From assembly GCA_900104855.1 (NCBI GenBank), contig FNSS01000001.1, positions 5,022,001-5,086,000 of the forward strand: DNA of 64,000 nt, read 5' to 3'. Shown here in pieces: positions 1 through 8,675 of the stretch. The first letter of the stretch is position 1. Each line of letters begins with the position of its first letter. The DNA comes from Rhizobiales bacterium GAS188. Lineage in GTDB: Bacteria > Pseudomonadota > Alphaproteobacteria > Rhizobiales > Beijerinckiaceae. The position numbers and the translations under genes were made by a program. The notes below the pieces were generated by a model, which ran no database searches, was not told the DNA's origin, and saw only the letters and a program-made list of their open reading frames with translations.

Positions 1-799
1 GCGGCGGCAGCCCCTGCGCCTGCCGCACCGCATCGAGATGGGCCATGCCGGCGCGGGCGGCGACGACAGCGCGCAGCGCCGCCTCGCAGGCCTCGGCCGG
101 CGCGCCGGTGACCGGGAAAATCGCCAGCACGCCGTCGCCGATGAACTTCAGCACCTCGCCCCCGAAGGCGTGCACCGCCCCGGCGACGCGGTCGAACCAG
201 GCGTCGAGGGCGGCAATCATCGTCGCGGGCTCCGTCGCCTCGGACAGGGCGGTGAAGTCGCGCAGATCGGCATAGAGCAGCGCAGCGCGGATGGTCTCTC
301 CGGTGCCGCGGCGCAGCGCGCCGGCCTTCACCCGAGCGGCACTGCGCCGGCCGAGATAGGCCTCGAGCAGCGCTGCCAGCGCCGCCCGCGCGGCCAGAGC
401 GGCTAGGGGCGCCGCGGCGAAGCGCACGGCCTGGCGCAGCCGGCCATGCTCGGCGGGGCCGAACGGCCGGGTCCCGGCCCAGCCCAGCACCGGACTATCC
501 GGCGCCGAGCCAACCGTGTCCTCCTGCATCGGGCCAATCTCGGCCAGCCAGTCGCGCCCGGCTTGGCTGAGCGGACCGCCGGCGAAGCCCAGCGCCTCGA
601 TCACCGCCCCGGTCTCCGCTCGCCAAAGCCAGGTGCGGCGGGCGATGATCGGATGCGGCACCGCGAGCGTCAGGGCGCCGCCGGCCAGCGGCAGGCCGTC
701 GGCCAGCAGCCGGCCGCCGAGCTCGGCCAGGAACCGGTCGGCGCCGGGCGAGGCGCCGGCCTCGTCCACCAGCCAGGCGAGAGGCGCGGGCAGATCCAT
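1..799 (-). CDS. class III adenylate/guanylate cyclase, C-terminus outside window
   Basis: The reverse strand is open from an ATG at 799 to the window edge, so the 3' end is missing. After about 165 residues of unassigned, Ala/Arg-rich N-terminal sequence comes a recognisable cyclase homology domain: a metal-binding Asp in LLYADLRDFTALSE, then GGEVLKFIGDGVLAIFPV, which holds the second Asp in the FIGDGV motif. Such enzymes make cAMP or cGMP from nucleoside triphosphates. No membrane segment is seen in the visible part, so it is probably cytosolic. The N-terminal part may be a sensor, but I do not recognise it. Substrate specificity cannot be told because the specificity residues may lie outside the window. 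Confidence 0.8.
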   Translation of the reverse strand, partial: MDLPAPLAWLVDEAGASPGADRFLAELGGRLLADGLPLAGGALTLAVPHPIIARRTWLWRAETGAVIEALGFAGGPLSQAGRDWLAEIGPMQEDTVGSAPDSPVLGWAGTRPFGPAEHGRLRQAVRFAAAPLAALAARAALAALLEAYLGRRSAARVKAGALRRGTGETIRAALLYADLRDFTALSEATEPATMIAALDAWFDRVAGAVHAFGGEVLKFIGDGVLAIFPVTGAPAEACEAALRAVVAARAGMAHLDAVRQAQGLPP

Positions 800-975
800 G
801 CCGCTATCATGCGGCCACGGCCCCTCACTTGTCATCCGCGGCGCGGCGATGCGCAGCCGGCCCCGCCGATCTATCCTGGCCCCGACGCCGGCGCTAGTAC
901 GGTTCAATCCTCGATGAGGCCGCGTTCGACACGCCTGCGAGCCGGCCTTCGCCATTGAACTTCAAATTCACCACA

Positions 976-1425
976 CTAGCCGGTGCGGCCGCGAAAGGGG
1001 TCCGGGCCCGGGTTGCGCCCGGCTGCAACCTCGGCCAGCCGGCCGAGGTAATGCGCCCAGCCTTCCGCATGGCCGGCGCATTGATTGGCATTAGGCAAGC
1101 CGGTGTGGGTCAGGCGCAGCAGCGTTCCGTCCGGCTGCTCGAGCAGGTCGATCTCGATCAGGCTCGACCCCGGCGGCACCTCCTCGCTGCCGTCCCAGCC
1201 GAAGCTGTAGGCCAGGCGGTGCACCGGCACCACCTCGCGGAAGGAGCCGCGGGCGGCGCGAGCCCCGGTGACATTGACGAGATAGAGCCCGCCGGGCTGC
1301 GGCTCGACCTGCGCCTCCGTTCCCATCCAGCCCAGGATCTTCTCCGGATCGGTCAGGAGGGCGAACACCGCGGCGGGCGGCGCCGGGATGTGCGTCTCGC
1401 GGCGGACGACGAGGGCCTCTTGCAT
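976..1425 (-). CDS. SRPBCC / AHSA1 domain protein
   Basis: This 149-residue protein begins MQEALVVRRETHIPAPPAAV and continues with an AHSA1-type fold (VFALLTDPEKILGWMG, then a Gly-Arg-Gly-rich C-terminus). The family binds hydrophobic ligands in a helix-grip pocket and often works with ArsR regulators, though none is adjacent here. The start is chosen at 1425 because GGAGGA lies 5 to 10 bases upstream. The reading frame stays open back to a GTG at 1728, but that extension is the tail of a decayed DUF899 gene, so an annotated fusion would be artificial unless transcripts show otherwise. The specific ligand is unknown. Confidence 0.75.
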   Translation of the reverse strand: MQEALVVRRETHIPAPPAAVFALLTDPEKILGWMGTEAQVEPQPGGLYLVNVTGARAARGSFREVVPVHRLAYSFGWDGSEEVPPGSSLIEIDLLEQPDGTLLRLTHTGLPNANQCAGHAEGWAHYLGRLAEVAAGRNPGPDPFRGRTG

Positions 1426-1493
1426 CGGTATCCTCCATGGTTGCGACAGTTGGAGCAATTGCGAACTAGGGCGGCTGCGCCGAAGGCGGTCGT

Positions 1494-1854
1494 ATTGGAG
1501 GTCGAGGAACTGGTAGGCGCCATTGACCATGTCGATGCCGCGCCCGTGGCAGGAATGGGTGTGGAACACCTTGCCCCTCTCATCCGCGTAGAAAACGCTG
1601 ATTCCCTGCTCGTCCGACGCGCCAATCGACCGAACTTCATAGTTGTAGCATGCCTTGCCCGCAGCTAACTCTTCGGGCGTAAAAGACACGTGGTAGTCGA
1701 AATTATAATCGCTCCCATGGGACGACACCCATGGAAAGCTCCACCCATGCGCTCCTTGTAGGCGCTAACGTTGGCGCGTGAATTCCTTCTCGGCAGCGAG
1801 CAGTTCAAGGCGCGCCTTCAGCCATTCCTCGGGCGAAACGACTTGATTCCGCAT
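1494..1854 (-). pseudogene. DUF899 (thioredoxin-like) gene remnant, internally deleted
   Basis: An ATG at 1854, with AGGGG upstream, opens a typical DUF899 N-terminus (MRNQVVSPEEWLKARLELLA, then AEKEFTRQR) that ends in TAG after 30 codons. Directly after this, in shifted frames, come AYKERMG and then WSFPWVSSHGSDYNFDYHVS, which belong to the middle and C-terminal part of the family. It ends near the typical RGIDMVNGAYQFLDL block. The central roughly 100 residues, including the Cys-containing thioredoxin-like core, are missing, and at least one further single-base shift is present. What is seen is a deletion derivative. Loss of function is inferred. Confidence 0.75.
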
Positions 1855-1952
1855 AGTTGAGCCCCTGTTTGTTGAGATGCTGGTTTGTTGGTCCTGAAAT
1901 AGATTAGGACCGGATATCGAATGGTGAGAGTGACAAGTGTGACGGGATTCCG

Positions 1953-3173
1953 ATGGACTCGCTGATCACGGCTGCGGCGCGCGCGCTCGCGGCAGGTGAT
2001 CCCCTCGGCGCATTGAAGCGGGTCGCCCTGCGCGACGACGCGCCTGCGCTGGCGCTGCGAGGCATCGCGATGGCACAGCTCGGCGATCTCGTTCGAGCAA
2101 AGGCTCTCCTGCGAAGTGCTGCGCGCGCCTTCGGTCCGAAAGAGGCCGTGGCCCGTGCGAGGTGTGTCGTCGCCGAGGCCGAGATCGCACTCGTCTCGCG
2201 CGACCTGGGCTGGCCTGCGAAGGCGCTCGACGCTGCGCGGGCGACACTCGAAGCGCATGGCGACCGGGTGAATGCCGCGCATGCGCGGAATCTCGAGGTC
2301 CGGCGTCTCCTCCTGATCGGGCGCCTCGACGAGGCCGAGCGTGTGCTCGCCGAGCTCGACCCCGTGCCCTTCCCGCCCGCGTCGAGGGCCGCCCACGAGC
2401 TGGTGGTTGCGGGGATCGCCATGCGACGCCTCCGGACGAAGACGGCGCGCGCTGCGCTCGCTCGGGCGGAGCGCGCCGCGCGCGACGCAGATATCCCTGC
2501 GCTGACGATGGAGGTCGAAAGCGCATCCCTCGTCCTGAACACGCCCGCGGCGCGCCTGATTGCGCATGGCGAGGAGCGACTCCTCCTGCTCGAGGATGTG
2601 GAAGCGCTACTGGCGTCGAAGGCGCTCGTCGTGGACGCGTGCCGTTATGTCGTGCGTGACGCACGCACGGTGGTCTCCCTCGCGACGCGCCCGGTATTGT
2701 TCGCGCTTGCACGCGCGCTGGGTGAAGCCTGGCCCGGAGACATGCCGAGGAGCACGCTCGTCGCACGCGCCTTCCGGGCGAAGCACGCCGATGAATCGCA
2801 TCGCGCACGGTTGCGGGTCGAAGTCGGACGGCTTCGCGCGGAGCTGCGGACGCTGGCAGATGTGAGCGCGACGAAGCGAGGCTTTGCGCTGGCGCCGCGC
2901 CGCGCAGGCGAGGTCGTCGTGCTGGCGCCGCCCGTCGAAGAGCAGCATGCGGCGGTGCTCGCCTTCCTCGCCGACGGGGAGTCGTGGTCGAGCTCGGCCT
3001 TGGCGATTGCGCTTGGATCCAGCCCGCGCACCGTGCAGCGGGCGCTCGATTCGCTTGCGGCGGCAGGCAAGGTGCAGTGGTTCGGTCGCGGGCGAGCGCG
3101 TCGTTGGTTGACCCCGCCCGTGCCGGGATTCCCGACAATCTTGTTACTCCCCGGTCCGCTACCGAGCGACTAG
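1953..3173 (+). CDS. TPR-like / winged helix transcriptional regulator
   Basis: This 406-residue protein is rich in Ala, Arg and Leu. The first 230 residues look like helical TPR-type repeats (for example LALRGIAMAQLGDLVRAKAL and MRRLRTKTARAALARAERAA). The last 80 residues contain a helix-turn-helix: AVLAFLADGESW, SSALAIALGSSPRTVQRALD, then a basic wing GKVQWFGRGRARRWL. I recall similar proteins next to beta-propeller genes of the type found 9 bases downstream, so the two are probably co-transcribed. The role is inferred to be a DNA-binding regulator responding to an unknown signal. The pair is flanked on both sides by decayed DUF899 genes. Confidence 0.6.
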   Translation: MDSLITAAARALAAGDPLGALKRVALRDDAPALALRGIAMAQLGDLVRAKALLRSAARAFGPKEAVARARCVVAEAEIALVSRDLGWPAKALDAARATLEAHGDRVNAAHARNLEVRRLLLIGRLDEAERVLAELDPVPFPPASRAAHELVVAGIAMRRLRTKTARAALARAERAARDADIPALTMEVESASLVLNTPAARLIAHGEERLLLLEDVEALLASKALVVDACRYVVRDARTVVSLATRPVLFALARALGEAWPGDMPRSTLVARAFRAKHADESHRARLRVEVGRLRAELRTLADVSATKRGFALAPRRAGEVVVLAPPVEEQHAAVLAFLADGESWSSSALAIALGSSPRTVQRALDSLAAAGKVQWFGRGRARRWLTPPVPGFPTILLLPGPLPSD

Positions 3174-3182
3174 GATGGAAAC

Positions 3183-3908
3183 ATGAAACGATCAGCAGCC
3201 GAAATCCTCCGTGAATATGGACCCTTTCCGGGTGTCGACCAGGTGAATGGGGTTACCTTTGACGGTCAGCATGTCTGGTTTGCCGCCGGAGACACGCTGA
3301 ACGCCTTCGATCCGGCGAGTGGGAAGGTGCTGCGCTCGATCGATGTCGCCGCGCATGCAGGAACGGCCTTCGACGGCCAGCACCTGTTTCAGATCGCCGA
3401 GGATCGCATCCAGAAGATCGATCCGAAGACCGGCCATGTGCTCGCGACGATCCCGGCGCCCGGCGGCGGCGGTGACTCGGGGCTCGCCTGGGCCGAAGGG
3501 ACGCTCTGGGTGGGGCAGCATAGGGGCCGGAAGATCCATCAAGTCGATCCGCAAACGGGGGCTATTCTTCGCACCATCGAGTCCAACCGCGTCGTCACCG
3601 GGGTCACCTGGATCGACGGCGAGCTCTGGCACGGCACCTGGGAAGGTGACGACAGCGATGTGAGGCGAGTCGACCCTGAAACGGGAGAGGTCCTGGAGAG
3701 GCTTGAGATGCCGCCCGGAGTGGGCGTGTCGGGGCTGGAATCCGATGGCGGCGATCAATTCTTCTGCGGAGGAGGAAGCAGCGGAAAGGTGAGAGCCGTC
3801 CGCCGGCCTAGGCGAGTCTCCGCGGTGGGTAGCGGCCCCGAGACCCTCGTCGACTCCACGAGCAAATCGTCGAAGCGGCCCTCGCGGGCGGCAAGGCGCT
3901 GGGATTGA
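3183..3908 (+). CDS. YncE/Vgb-like beta-propeller protein, C-terminus probably altered
   Basis: The 241-residue protein has repeated blades marked by DPASGKVLRSI, DPKTGHVLATI, DPQTGAILRTI and DPETGEVLERL, as in glutamine cyclotransferase-like or Vgb/YncE-type propellers. No signal peptide is seen. The family sequence appears to end soon after FFCGGGSSGKVRAVRRPRR (about residue 211). The last 30 residues (Ser/Arg-rich) look like read-through in a wrong frame, so a base change near 3810 has probably removed the normal stop. It lies 9 bases after the HTH regulator and likely shares its promoter. Substrate and activity are unknown. Confidence 0.65.
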   Translation: MKRSAAEILREYGPFPGVDQVNGVTFDGQHVWFAAGDTLNAFDPASGKVLRSIDVAAHAGTAFDGQHLFQIAEDRIQKIDPKTGHVLATIPAPGGGGDSGLAWAEGTLWVGQHRGRKIHQVDPQTGAILRTIESNRVVTGVTWIDGELWHGTWEGDDSDVRRVDPETGEVLERLEMPPGVGVSGLESDGGDQFFCGGGSSGKVRAVRRPRRVSAVGSGPETLVDSTSKSSKRPSRAARRWD

Positions 3909-3964
3909 CCATCGCCTGGATCAACGGGCGGCAGATCGCGCTCGATACGGCGTTCCCCGCGTAA
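3846..3964 (+). other. orphan C-terminal coding fragment
   Basis: In the frame shifted from the propeller gene, a coding-like stretch reads RRLHEQIVEAALAGGKALGL followed by TIAWINGRQIALDTAFPA and a TAA at 3962. Its composition is protein-like, unlike the sequence opposite it, but it has no start codon or ribosome binding site and a stop lies shortly upstream. It may be the last 35 to 40 residues of a gene lost by deletion. I do not recognise the family. Confidence 0.3.
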
Positions 3965-3984
3965 GCGTCCGGCAGTGTGTCCGC

Positions 3985-4405
3985 CGGATGCTTACGTTGA
4001 TCCTGCCCATCGCAACCGGTGATGAGGAAGCTCCAGCCCATCCGCCGCTTGTACGCCTGCAGTTTCGCGAGCGGAGCCCGCGACACCGCACAGAGCGTGC
4101 CGTCGTGATTCGCGAGGCGGACGACGAAGCCGTCCGCGATCGACGAGCAGCACGGACAGCCTGCGATGTACTTGGGCCCGAACATGAAGTGGTAGATGAG
4201 GCGCTGCGAGCGTCCTCTGAGAGATCGGTGAGGGACGCTGTGCCCTCGTCGGTCTCGAAGCGCTACTCCTTGTCGATTCGAACCCAGGCAGCTCCCGCTG
4301 CCGCGCCAGCTCATCGCTACACCGCGTCAGCTCCTGCTCGGCCTCGAGCAGCTCCAGCCGGGCCGCAAGCCGCTCTTCACGTGTTCCGGTCTTGTGGTCG
4401 GTCAT
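3985..4405 (-). pseudogene. second DUF899 gene remnant, frameshifted and C-terminally truncated
   Basis: From ATG 4405 the frame reads MTDHKTGTREERLAARLELL and continues to LARQRELP. The family sequence then continues in a second frame (RFETDEGTASLTDL, preceded by an in-frame stop) and a third (RLIYHFMFGPKYIAGCPCCS, SRAPLAKLQAYKRRMGWSF). It breaks off where the SSYGSDFNFD part of the family should start. At least two frameshifts and loss of the C-terminal half make this a clear pseudogene. It lies about 2.1 kb from the first DUF899 remnant, on the same strand. Confidence 0.8.
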
Positions 4406-4537
4406 CGTTTCTCTCCTTCTTGTCGCTACGCCAGCTTGGCGTCGCCGGCGCCACCGCGGGCGCTCGCGGCGGCGTTGATTAACTCCTTTTCCGAGCCTCG
4501 ATCGTCTTAGCTACAGCTAGACACTGGAGCAGCACTG

Positions 4538-5295
4538 ATGAGCCTCAAAGACAAGAATGTCGTTGTCACCGGCGGAAGCCGTGGCCTTGGGCTGGGACTG
4601 GTCGAGGCCCTGGTCGCGCACGGCGCCAGGGTGACGGTCGTCGCCCGCGACGCCGACGCGCTCGAATCCGTCCGCGCCCGGCTGGGTGTCGCCACGAGCT
4701 GCGCCGACGTGACGGATGAGACCGCCGCCCACCGCATCCTCGCCGAGATCCGCCCGGAAATCCTGGCGCTGAACGCCGGCACGAAGCCGCGGATGGGTCG
4801 GTTGGACCAGCTGAGCTGGGCGGACTTCACCGCGCCCTGGGAGACCGACGTGAAGGCCGGACTCTATTGGCTGCAGGCGGCGCTCAACCTGCCGCTCAAG
4901 CATGGAAGCCGCGTCCTGGTGGGATCGAGCGGCGCGGGCCAGACCGGATCGCCGCTCTCCGGCGGCTATGCCGGCGCCAAGCGCATGCTCTGGTTCATGG
5001 CCAGGTACGCCAACGCCGTCTCGGAGCAGAAGGGCCTCGGGATCCGCTTCCAGGCGATCCTGCCGCTGCAGATGGTCGGCGGCACCGGCGTCGGCGACGC
5101 GGGCGCCAACGCCTATGCGCGCGCCATGGGCATCGGGCCGAAGAATTCCTGGCCCGCTTCCCCGGGCCGATGCCGCCCCGGGAATTCGGCGAGAAGGTTG
5201 TTTCCGTGCTGGAGGACCCGAAATATGCCGAGGGCGTCGCCTTCGGGCTCAAGGGCGACACGGGAGTCACGATCCTCGAGGGAGCGGCGGCTTGA
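4538..5295 (+). pseudogene. SDR-family oxidoreductase with a frameshift
   Basis: The product begins MSLKDKNVVVTGGSRGLGLG, with the TGxxxGxG NAD(P)-binding motif at residues 11 to 18, has the NAG motif (ALNAGTKPR), and an active-site Tyr-x3-Lys in GGYAGAKRML. At about 5140 the frame shifts by one base: the natural sequence goes on as EEFLARFPGPMPPREFGEKV and ends DTGVTILEGAAA at 5295. Without correction the protein runs to 5515 with an unrelated tail. The catalytic residues precede the break, so some activity is conceivable. The stop overlaps the TTG start of the next gene. This could be a sequencing error or a recent mutation. Confidence 0.75.
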
Positions 5296-6227
5296 GCGCA
5301 GGACGGCCCCCGCCGAACGGCGACCGCCGGGCGCAGCTCCTCGCCCTGGCCGACGAGCTGCGGCCCGAGCTGCACCGCTATTGCGCGCGTCTCATGGGAT
5401 CGGTCATCGACGGCGAGGACGTCGTGCAGGACACGTTCGCCCGGGCTTTCGTGGCGTTGCAGGATTTGGAGGAGATGCCGCCGCTTCGCCCCTGGCTGTT
5501 CCGGATCGCCCATAACCGCGCCCTCGACCTGCTGCGCAGCCGGGCGGTGCGCATGGCCGAGCCGATTGACGCCGCCTCGGACGTCGCCGACCAGGCAAGC
5601 CCCGACCCCGTGGAGATGCTGATGCGCCAGGAAGCGGTCAAGACCGCGGTGTCGCGCTTTGTGGAGCTCCCGACCCTCCAGCGGAGCGTCGTCATCCTGA
5701 AGGACGTGCTCGACGAGCAGCTGACAGAGATCGCCGCCCTCCTCGACCTCACGGTCGACGCCGTGAAGGGCCATCTGGCGCGGGGTCGCGCGCGTCTTCG
5801 GGAGATCAACGCGCAAGCCGGCCCGCTTCCGGACGCGCGGCCGGCGTCCGCCGCGGTGGCGCGCTATGTCGTGCTCTTCAACCAGCGGGACTGGGACGGC
5901 CTGCGGGCGCTCCTCTCCGACGACGTGAAACTCATTCAGTCCGCGCACCCGCTTCGCGTCGGCTCCGCGGATGTCGGTTCGTTCTTCACCATCTACGCCA
6001 AGATCGATGGCCTGTGGCTCGCCCCAGCCTGGCTCGAGGGCCGGGAGGTGATCGCGGTCTTCGAAGACCGCGCCGCTCCGAAGCCCAGCTACATGATGTG
6101 GCTCGAGTGGCGCGACGGCCGGATCAGCTTCATCCGCGACTACCGCTATGTCCGCTATGTGGCCGCCGACGCAGAGCTGGCGCTGGCGCCGGACGCCAAG
6201 CCCGCGGGCGACGGCGCCGCGCACTGA
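5292..6227 (+). CDS. ECF RNA polymerase sigma factor with SnoaL-like C-terminal domain
   Basis: A 311-residue protein. Sigma region 2 is at about 15 to 85 (LRPELHRYCARLMGSVIDGE, PLRPWLFRIAHNRALDLLRS) and region 4 at about 115 to 165 (LPTLQRSVVILKDVLDEQLT, EIAALLDLTVDAVKGHLARG). The remaining 130 residues resemble an NTF2/SnoaL fold (VLFNQRDWDGLRALLSDDVK), as in ECF groups that carry such a tail in place of an anti-sigma partner. The start is inferred as TTG 5292, overlapping the TGA of the SDR gene (TTGA); no better start is present. The promoter target is probably its own operon, which is inferred. Confidence 0.75.
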   Translation: MSAGRPPPNGDRRAQLLALADELRPELHRYCARLMGSVIDGEDVVQDTFARAFVALQDLEEMPPLRPWLFRIAHNRALDLLRSRAVRMAEPIDAASDVADQASPDPVEMLMRQEAVKTAVSRFVELPTLQRSVVILKDVLDEQLTEIAALLDLTVDAVKGHLARGRARLREINAQAGPLPDARPASAAVARYVVLFNQRDWDGLRALLSDDVKLIQSAHPLRVGSADVGSFFTIYAKIDGLWLAPAWLEGREVIAVFEDRAAPKPSYMMWLEWRDGRISFIRDYRYVRYVAADAELALAPDAKPAGDGAAH

Positions 6228-6300
6228 CGGCGCCCGCCGCGCGGTTCTCTTAGTCGTCGCAGCGGTTTTGCTCCGGTGTGGTTTTGCTCATACAAGCCTC

Positions 6301-6945
6301 CTACGCGGTTGCGCCCGGTCTTGCCGCGACGGTGTCGTACCAGCGCCTGAGCGCACCGCTTTCCTCAGGGATGGGCATGTTGAGTGCGCGGGTCGCGAAA
6401 TCGACCGTCACCAAGGTGGTGATGTCGGCCGCGGAAAAATTCTCGCCCGCGATGAAGGGAACTTCCGCCAGCCTCGCATCCATGTCGCTGTAGAAGTTTG
6501 CGACCCGGTGCTTGCTGCGCTCGACCAGTTCCGGAATCTGTGCGTAGTCGTGCGGCCCCGCGAGCGCGCGACCCGCCAACCTTGGCGCGGCGTTGCGCAC
6601 GCCCTCCATCACGGAGGCGAAGCCTTCCAGCTCGGCGCGCCGCTCCCACATCGTCACCAGGGCTTTGTCTTTCGGTGTCGTGCCGAGCAGTGGCGTCGCG
6701 GGGTAAGCCTCCTCCAGATAGCGCCAGATGGCCAGGACCTCGCCGACCGCCGTGCCGTCTTCGAGCACGAGAGTCGGAACGACGCGGCGAGGATTAATCG
6801 CGCGATAGGCGTCGCCATGTTGCTCTCCCGCCGCGAGATCGATGGAGACGAGCGGCAGGGAGATGCCCTTCTCGGCGAGGAACATGCGCACGCGTCTCGA
6901 ATTGGGGGATGCCGGCGAGTGATACAGCTTGAGTGCCTCGGGCAT
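6301..6945 (-). CDS. glutathione S-transferase family protein
   Basis: 214 residues. An N-terminal thioredoxin fold begins MPEALKLYHSPASPNSRRVR, with the cis-Pro motif in RRVVPTLVLEDG and the glutathione gamma-Glu site near GEVLAIWRYLEE. The helical C-terminal domain includes FIAGENFSAADITTL, the N-capping box of GSTs. The catalytic position near residue 12 is a Ser in SPASPNSRR. The gene ends the redox/detoxification series and lies 8 bases after the MFS gene, so it is probably co-transcribed with it. The substrate is unknown. A much longer open frame extends upstream but is opposite-frame sequence of the MFS gene. Confidence 0.85.
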   Translation of the reverse strand: MPEALKLYHSPASPNSRRVRMFLAEKGISLPLVSIDLAAGEQHGDAYRAINPRRVVPTLVLEDGTAVGEVLAIWRYLEEAYPATPLLGTTPKDKALVTMWERRAELEGFASVMEGVRNAAPRLAGRALAGPHDYAQIPELVERSKHRVANFYSDMDARLAEVPFIAGENFSAADITTLVTVDFATRALNMPIPEESGALRRWYDTVAARPGATA

Positions 6946-6953
6946 GATTGACC

Positions 6954-8258
6954 TCACGGGTTGGAACAGGCGCAGTCGGGCGCCAGGCGGAAGGGAGGGC
7001 AGGCAGACGCCCGCATCGCGCTCGCGAGCGCGAGTGTGGCGAGGCTGAGGAGGGCGATGACGCCCGCACCCAGATCGACGGCCAGGCGAAGCCCCCAACC
7101 GGTCGCCACGATGCCCAGGATGATGGCGACCATTCCCAGCGACAGATAGGCCAGCAGATAGAGGGCGGAGAGCACGGCGCCGCGCTGCTGCGCTGGCGCT
7201 GCTGCGTTGATCACCTGCAGCGCGCTGAGGAAAAGCAGGCTGTATCCCGCCCCAGCCATGGCGGTGGCCAGCAGGAAGGCGGGCAGGCCATGCAGTGCGA
7301 CCGCCAGGGCGAGCAGCCCCATCCCCGTAGCGGAGGCGAAGGCGCCGAGCGTCATCGCTGTCCGGGCGGTGAGTGGTCGCGCGACAATGCTGACGGCGCC
7401 GGAGACGATCGCGAACAGCGACAGGACGGCGCCGTTGAGCAGGGCGTTCGGTGACCCGATGAGGTCGTGGGCGACCTGGCCGCCGAGCGAGAGGATCAGC
7501 ACGCCGTGCGTGTAGGCCGTCATCATCGCGACCGAGGCGGTCGCGAAGGCCTTGCGCACCTTGCTGGGCACGAACGGCAGGCGCGGGCGCCAGACCATGC
7601 CCGTGCCAGTCGCCATGTGGCGCGGCAGGAACCATGTCGCGACGAGGAGGAGCGCCAGCAACATAGCCAGAACCCAGAACGAAAGCCGGGTCGGCCACGG
7701 CGCATAGGCGATCAGCGCGCCGCCGAGCAGCAAGGCAGCGGCGAAGCCTGCAGCCTGCGCCACCGTCGCGATCAAGGCTGCGCGCTGCGACGAATTTCCC
7801 GCGGGACCTGCCGTAGCGAATTCCACGACAGCGGCGGTCGAAGGTCCCGCGGTGAGGCCGACGCCGACGCCCATCAGGGCCCGGGCCGCGAAGAGCCACA
7901 GGACGTCCGGCGCCACCGCGAACAGCAGAGTGCCGGCGAGCGAGGCGCCAAGTCCCATCAGCATCGTGGCGCGCCGGCCGATATGATCGGAGATGTCGCC
8001 GAAGCCGATCAGGGTCAGGACGACGACGACCGGATAGATAGCGAAGATCTCGGTCGTCACGGTGTGATTCAAGTGCCATTCATCAGCATAGAGCCGATAG
8101 GCCATCGCCGGCGCGGCGCTGGTCCAGAGCGTGTGGGCGACCACGCTGGCGGACACGAACAGGCTGGCGCGCCGGCCGAGGGCGAAGCCGGCGCGCTTCG
8201 GCGACGTGCCCGCGCCTGGATCCTTGTCGATCGGCACGACAGTAGTTCCTTCAACCAT
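6954..8258 (-). CDS. MFS transporter
   Basis: 434 residues with 12 hydrophobic segments. Between segments 2 and 3 is the MFS signature GDISDHIGRRATM. The start at 8258 is preferred over an ATG at 8345 because GGGGAGG lies about 6 bases upstream and the upstream extension is hydrophilic and unlike a transporter. The N-terminal 30 residues are cytoplasmic. The family moves small molecules by proton exchange. With GST, old yellow enzyme and SDR neighbours, it may export or import a xenobiotic or its product, but the substrate cannot be read from sequence. Confidence 0.85.
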   Translation of the reverse strand: MVEGTTVVPIDKDPGAGTSPKRAGFALGRRASLFVSASVVAHTLWTSAAPAMAYRLYADEWHLNHTVTTEIFAIYPVVVVLTLIGFGDISDHIGRRATMLMGLGASLAGTLLFAVAPDVLWLFAARALMGVGVGLTAGPSTAAVVEFATAGPAGNSSQRAALIATVAQAAGFAAALLLGGALIAYAPWPTRLSFWVLAMLLALLLVATWFLPRHMATGTGMVWRPRLPFVPSKVRKAFATASVAMMTAYTHGVLILSLGGQVAHDLIGSPNALLNGAVLSLFAIVSGAVSIVARPLTARTAMTLGAFASATGMGLLALAVALHGLPAFLLATAMAGAGYSLLFLSALQVINAAAPAQQRGAVLSALYLLAYLSLGMVAIILGIVATGWGLRLAVDLGAGVIALLSLATLALASAMRASACPPFRLAPDCACSNP

Positions 8259-8354
8259 CAATACCTCCCCGGAGGCGAGAACGTCGTTCGACGCCGGCCA
8301 GCCGCGTCGTATCTCCTGCGCAAGTCGAACGGGCGCGATCCACACGCCGGTCGA

Positions 8355-8675
8355 TCAGCGCGGGACGAAGAACGGCACCGGCTTCAGGATCTGGTTTTCC
8401 ATGTCGACGAGCGTATCTTCCTCCAGCGCGATGCGCCGGTAGGCCTGCCACTCGGGATCCGCCTCCATCGCGTCGCGACGCCGCTCCCGGTCCGCCAAGC
8501 TCTCATTTTGCCAGAGATGCACGACGCGACTCATGGGCCCGATATGCGTGGCGAAAAAGCCGTAAGGCTCTCCGAGATACTTACGCTGCAGGGGCAACGC
8601 CAGTCGCTCATAGGTTTCGAGAAATTTTGCGAGCCGGTTCGGTTTGATGTTGTATATGCGATGGTCGAAGATCAT
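8355..8675 (-). CDS. NIPSNAP family protein
   Basis: This compact 106-residue protein has the NIPSNAP ferredoxin-like fold signature: MIFDHRIYNIKPNRLAKFLE at the start, then GPMSRVVHLWQNESLADRER with the typical LWxYxSLxxR pattern, and an ending RIALEEDTLVDMENQILKPV. Bacterial members often sit in catabolic operons and may be monooxygenase-like or ligand-binding. The exact role is unknown. It lies in the minus-strand series between the MFS and old yellow enzyme genes. Confidence 0.8.
   Translation of the reverse strand: MIFDHRIYNIKPNRLAKFLETYERLALPLQRKYLGEPYGFFATHIGPMSRVVHLWQNESLADRERRRDAMEADPEWQAYRRIALEEDTLVDMENQILKPVPFFVPR

Noticed and set aside
4902-6227. Sigma factor extended to 441 codons
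   Set aside because: The first 130 codons run through the SDR gene in another frame and have no sigma or other domain; the TTG at 5292 is the likelier start.
6301-8079. 592-codon frame ending in the GST gene
   Set aside because: Only the last 214 codons resemble a protein family. The upstream part is an out-of-frame reading of the MFS gene.
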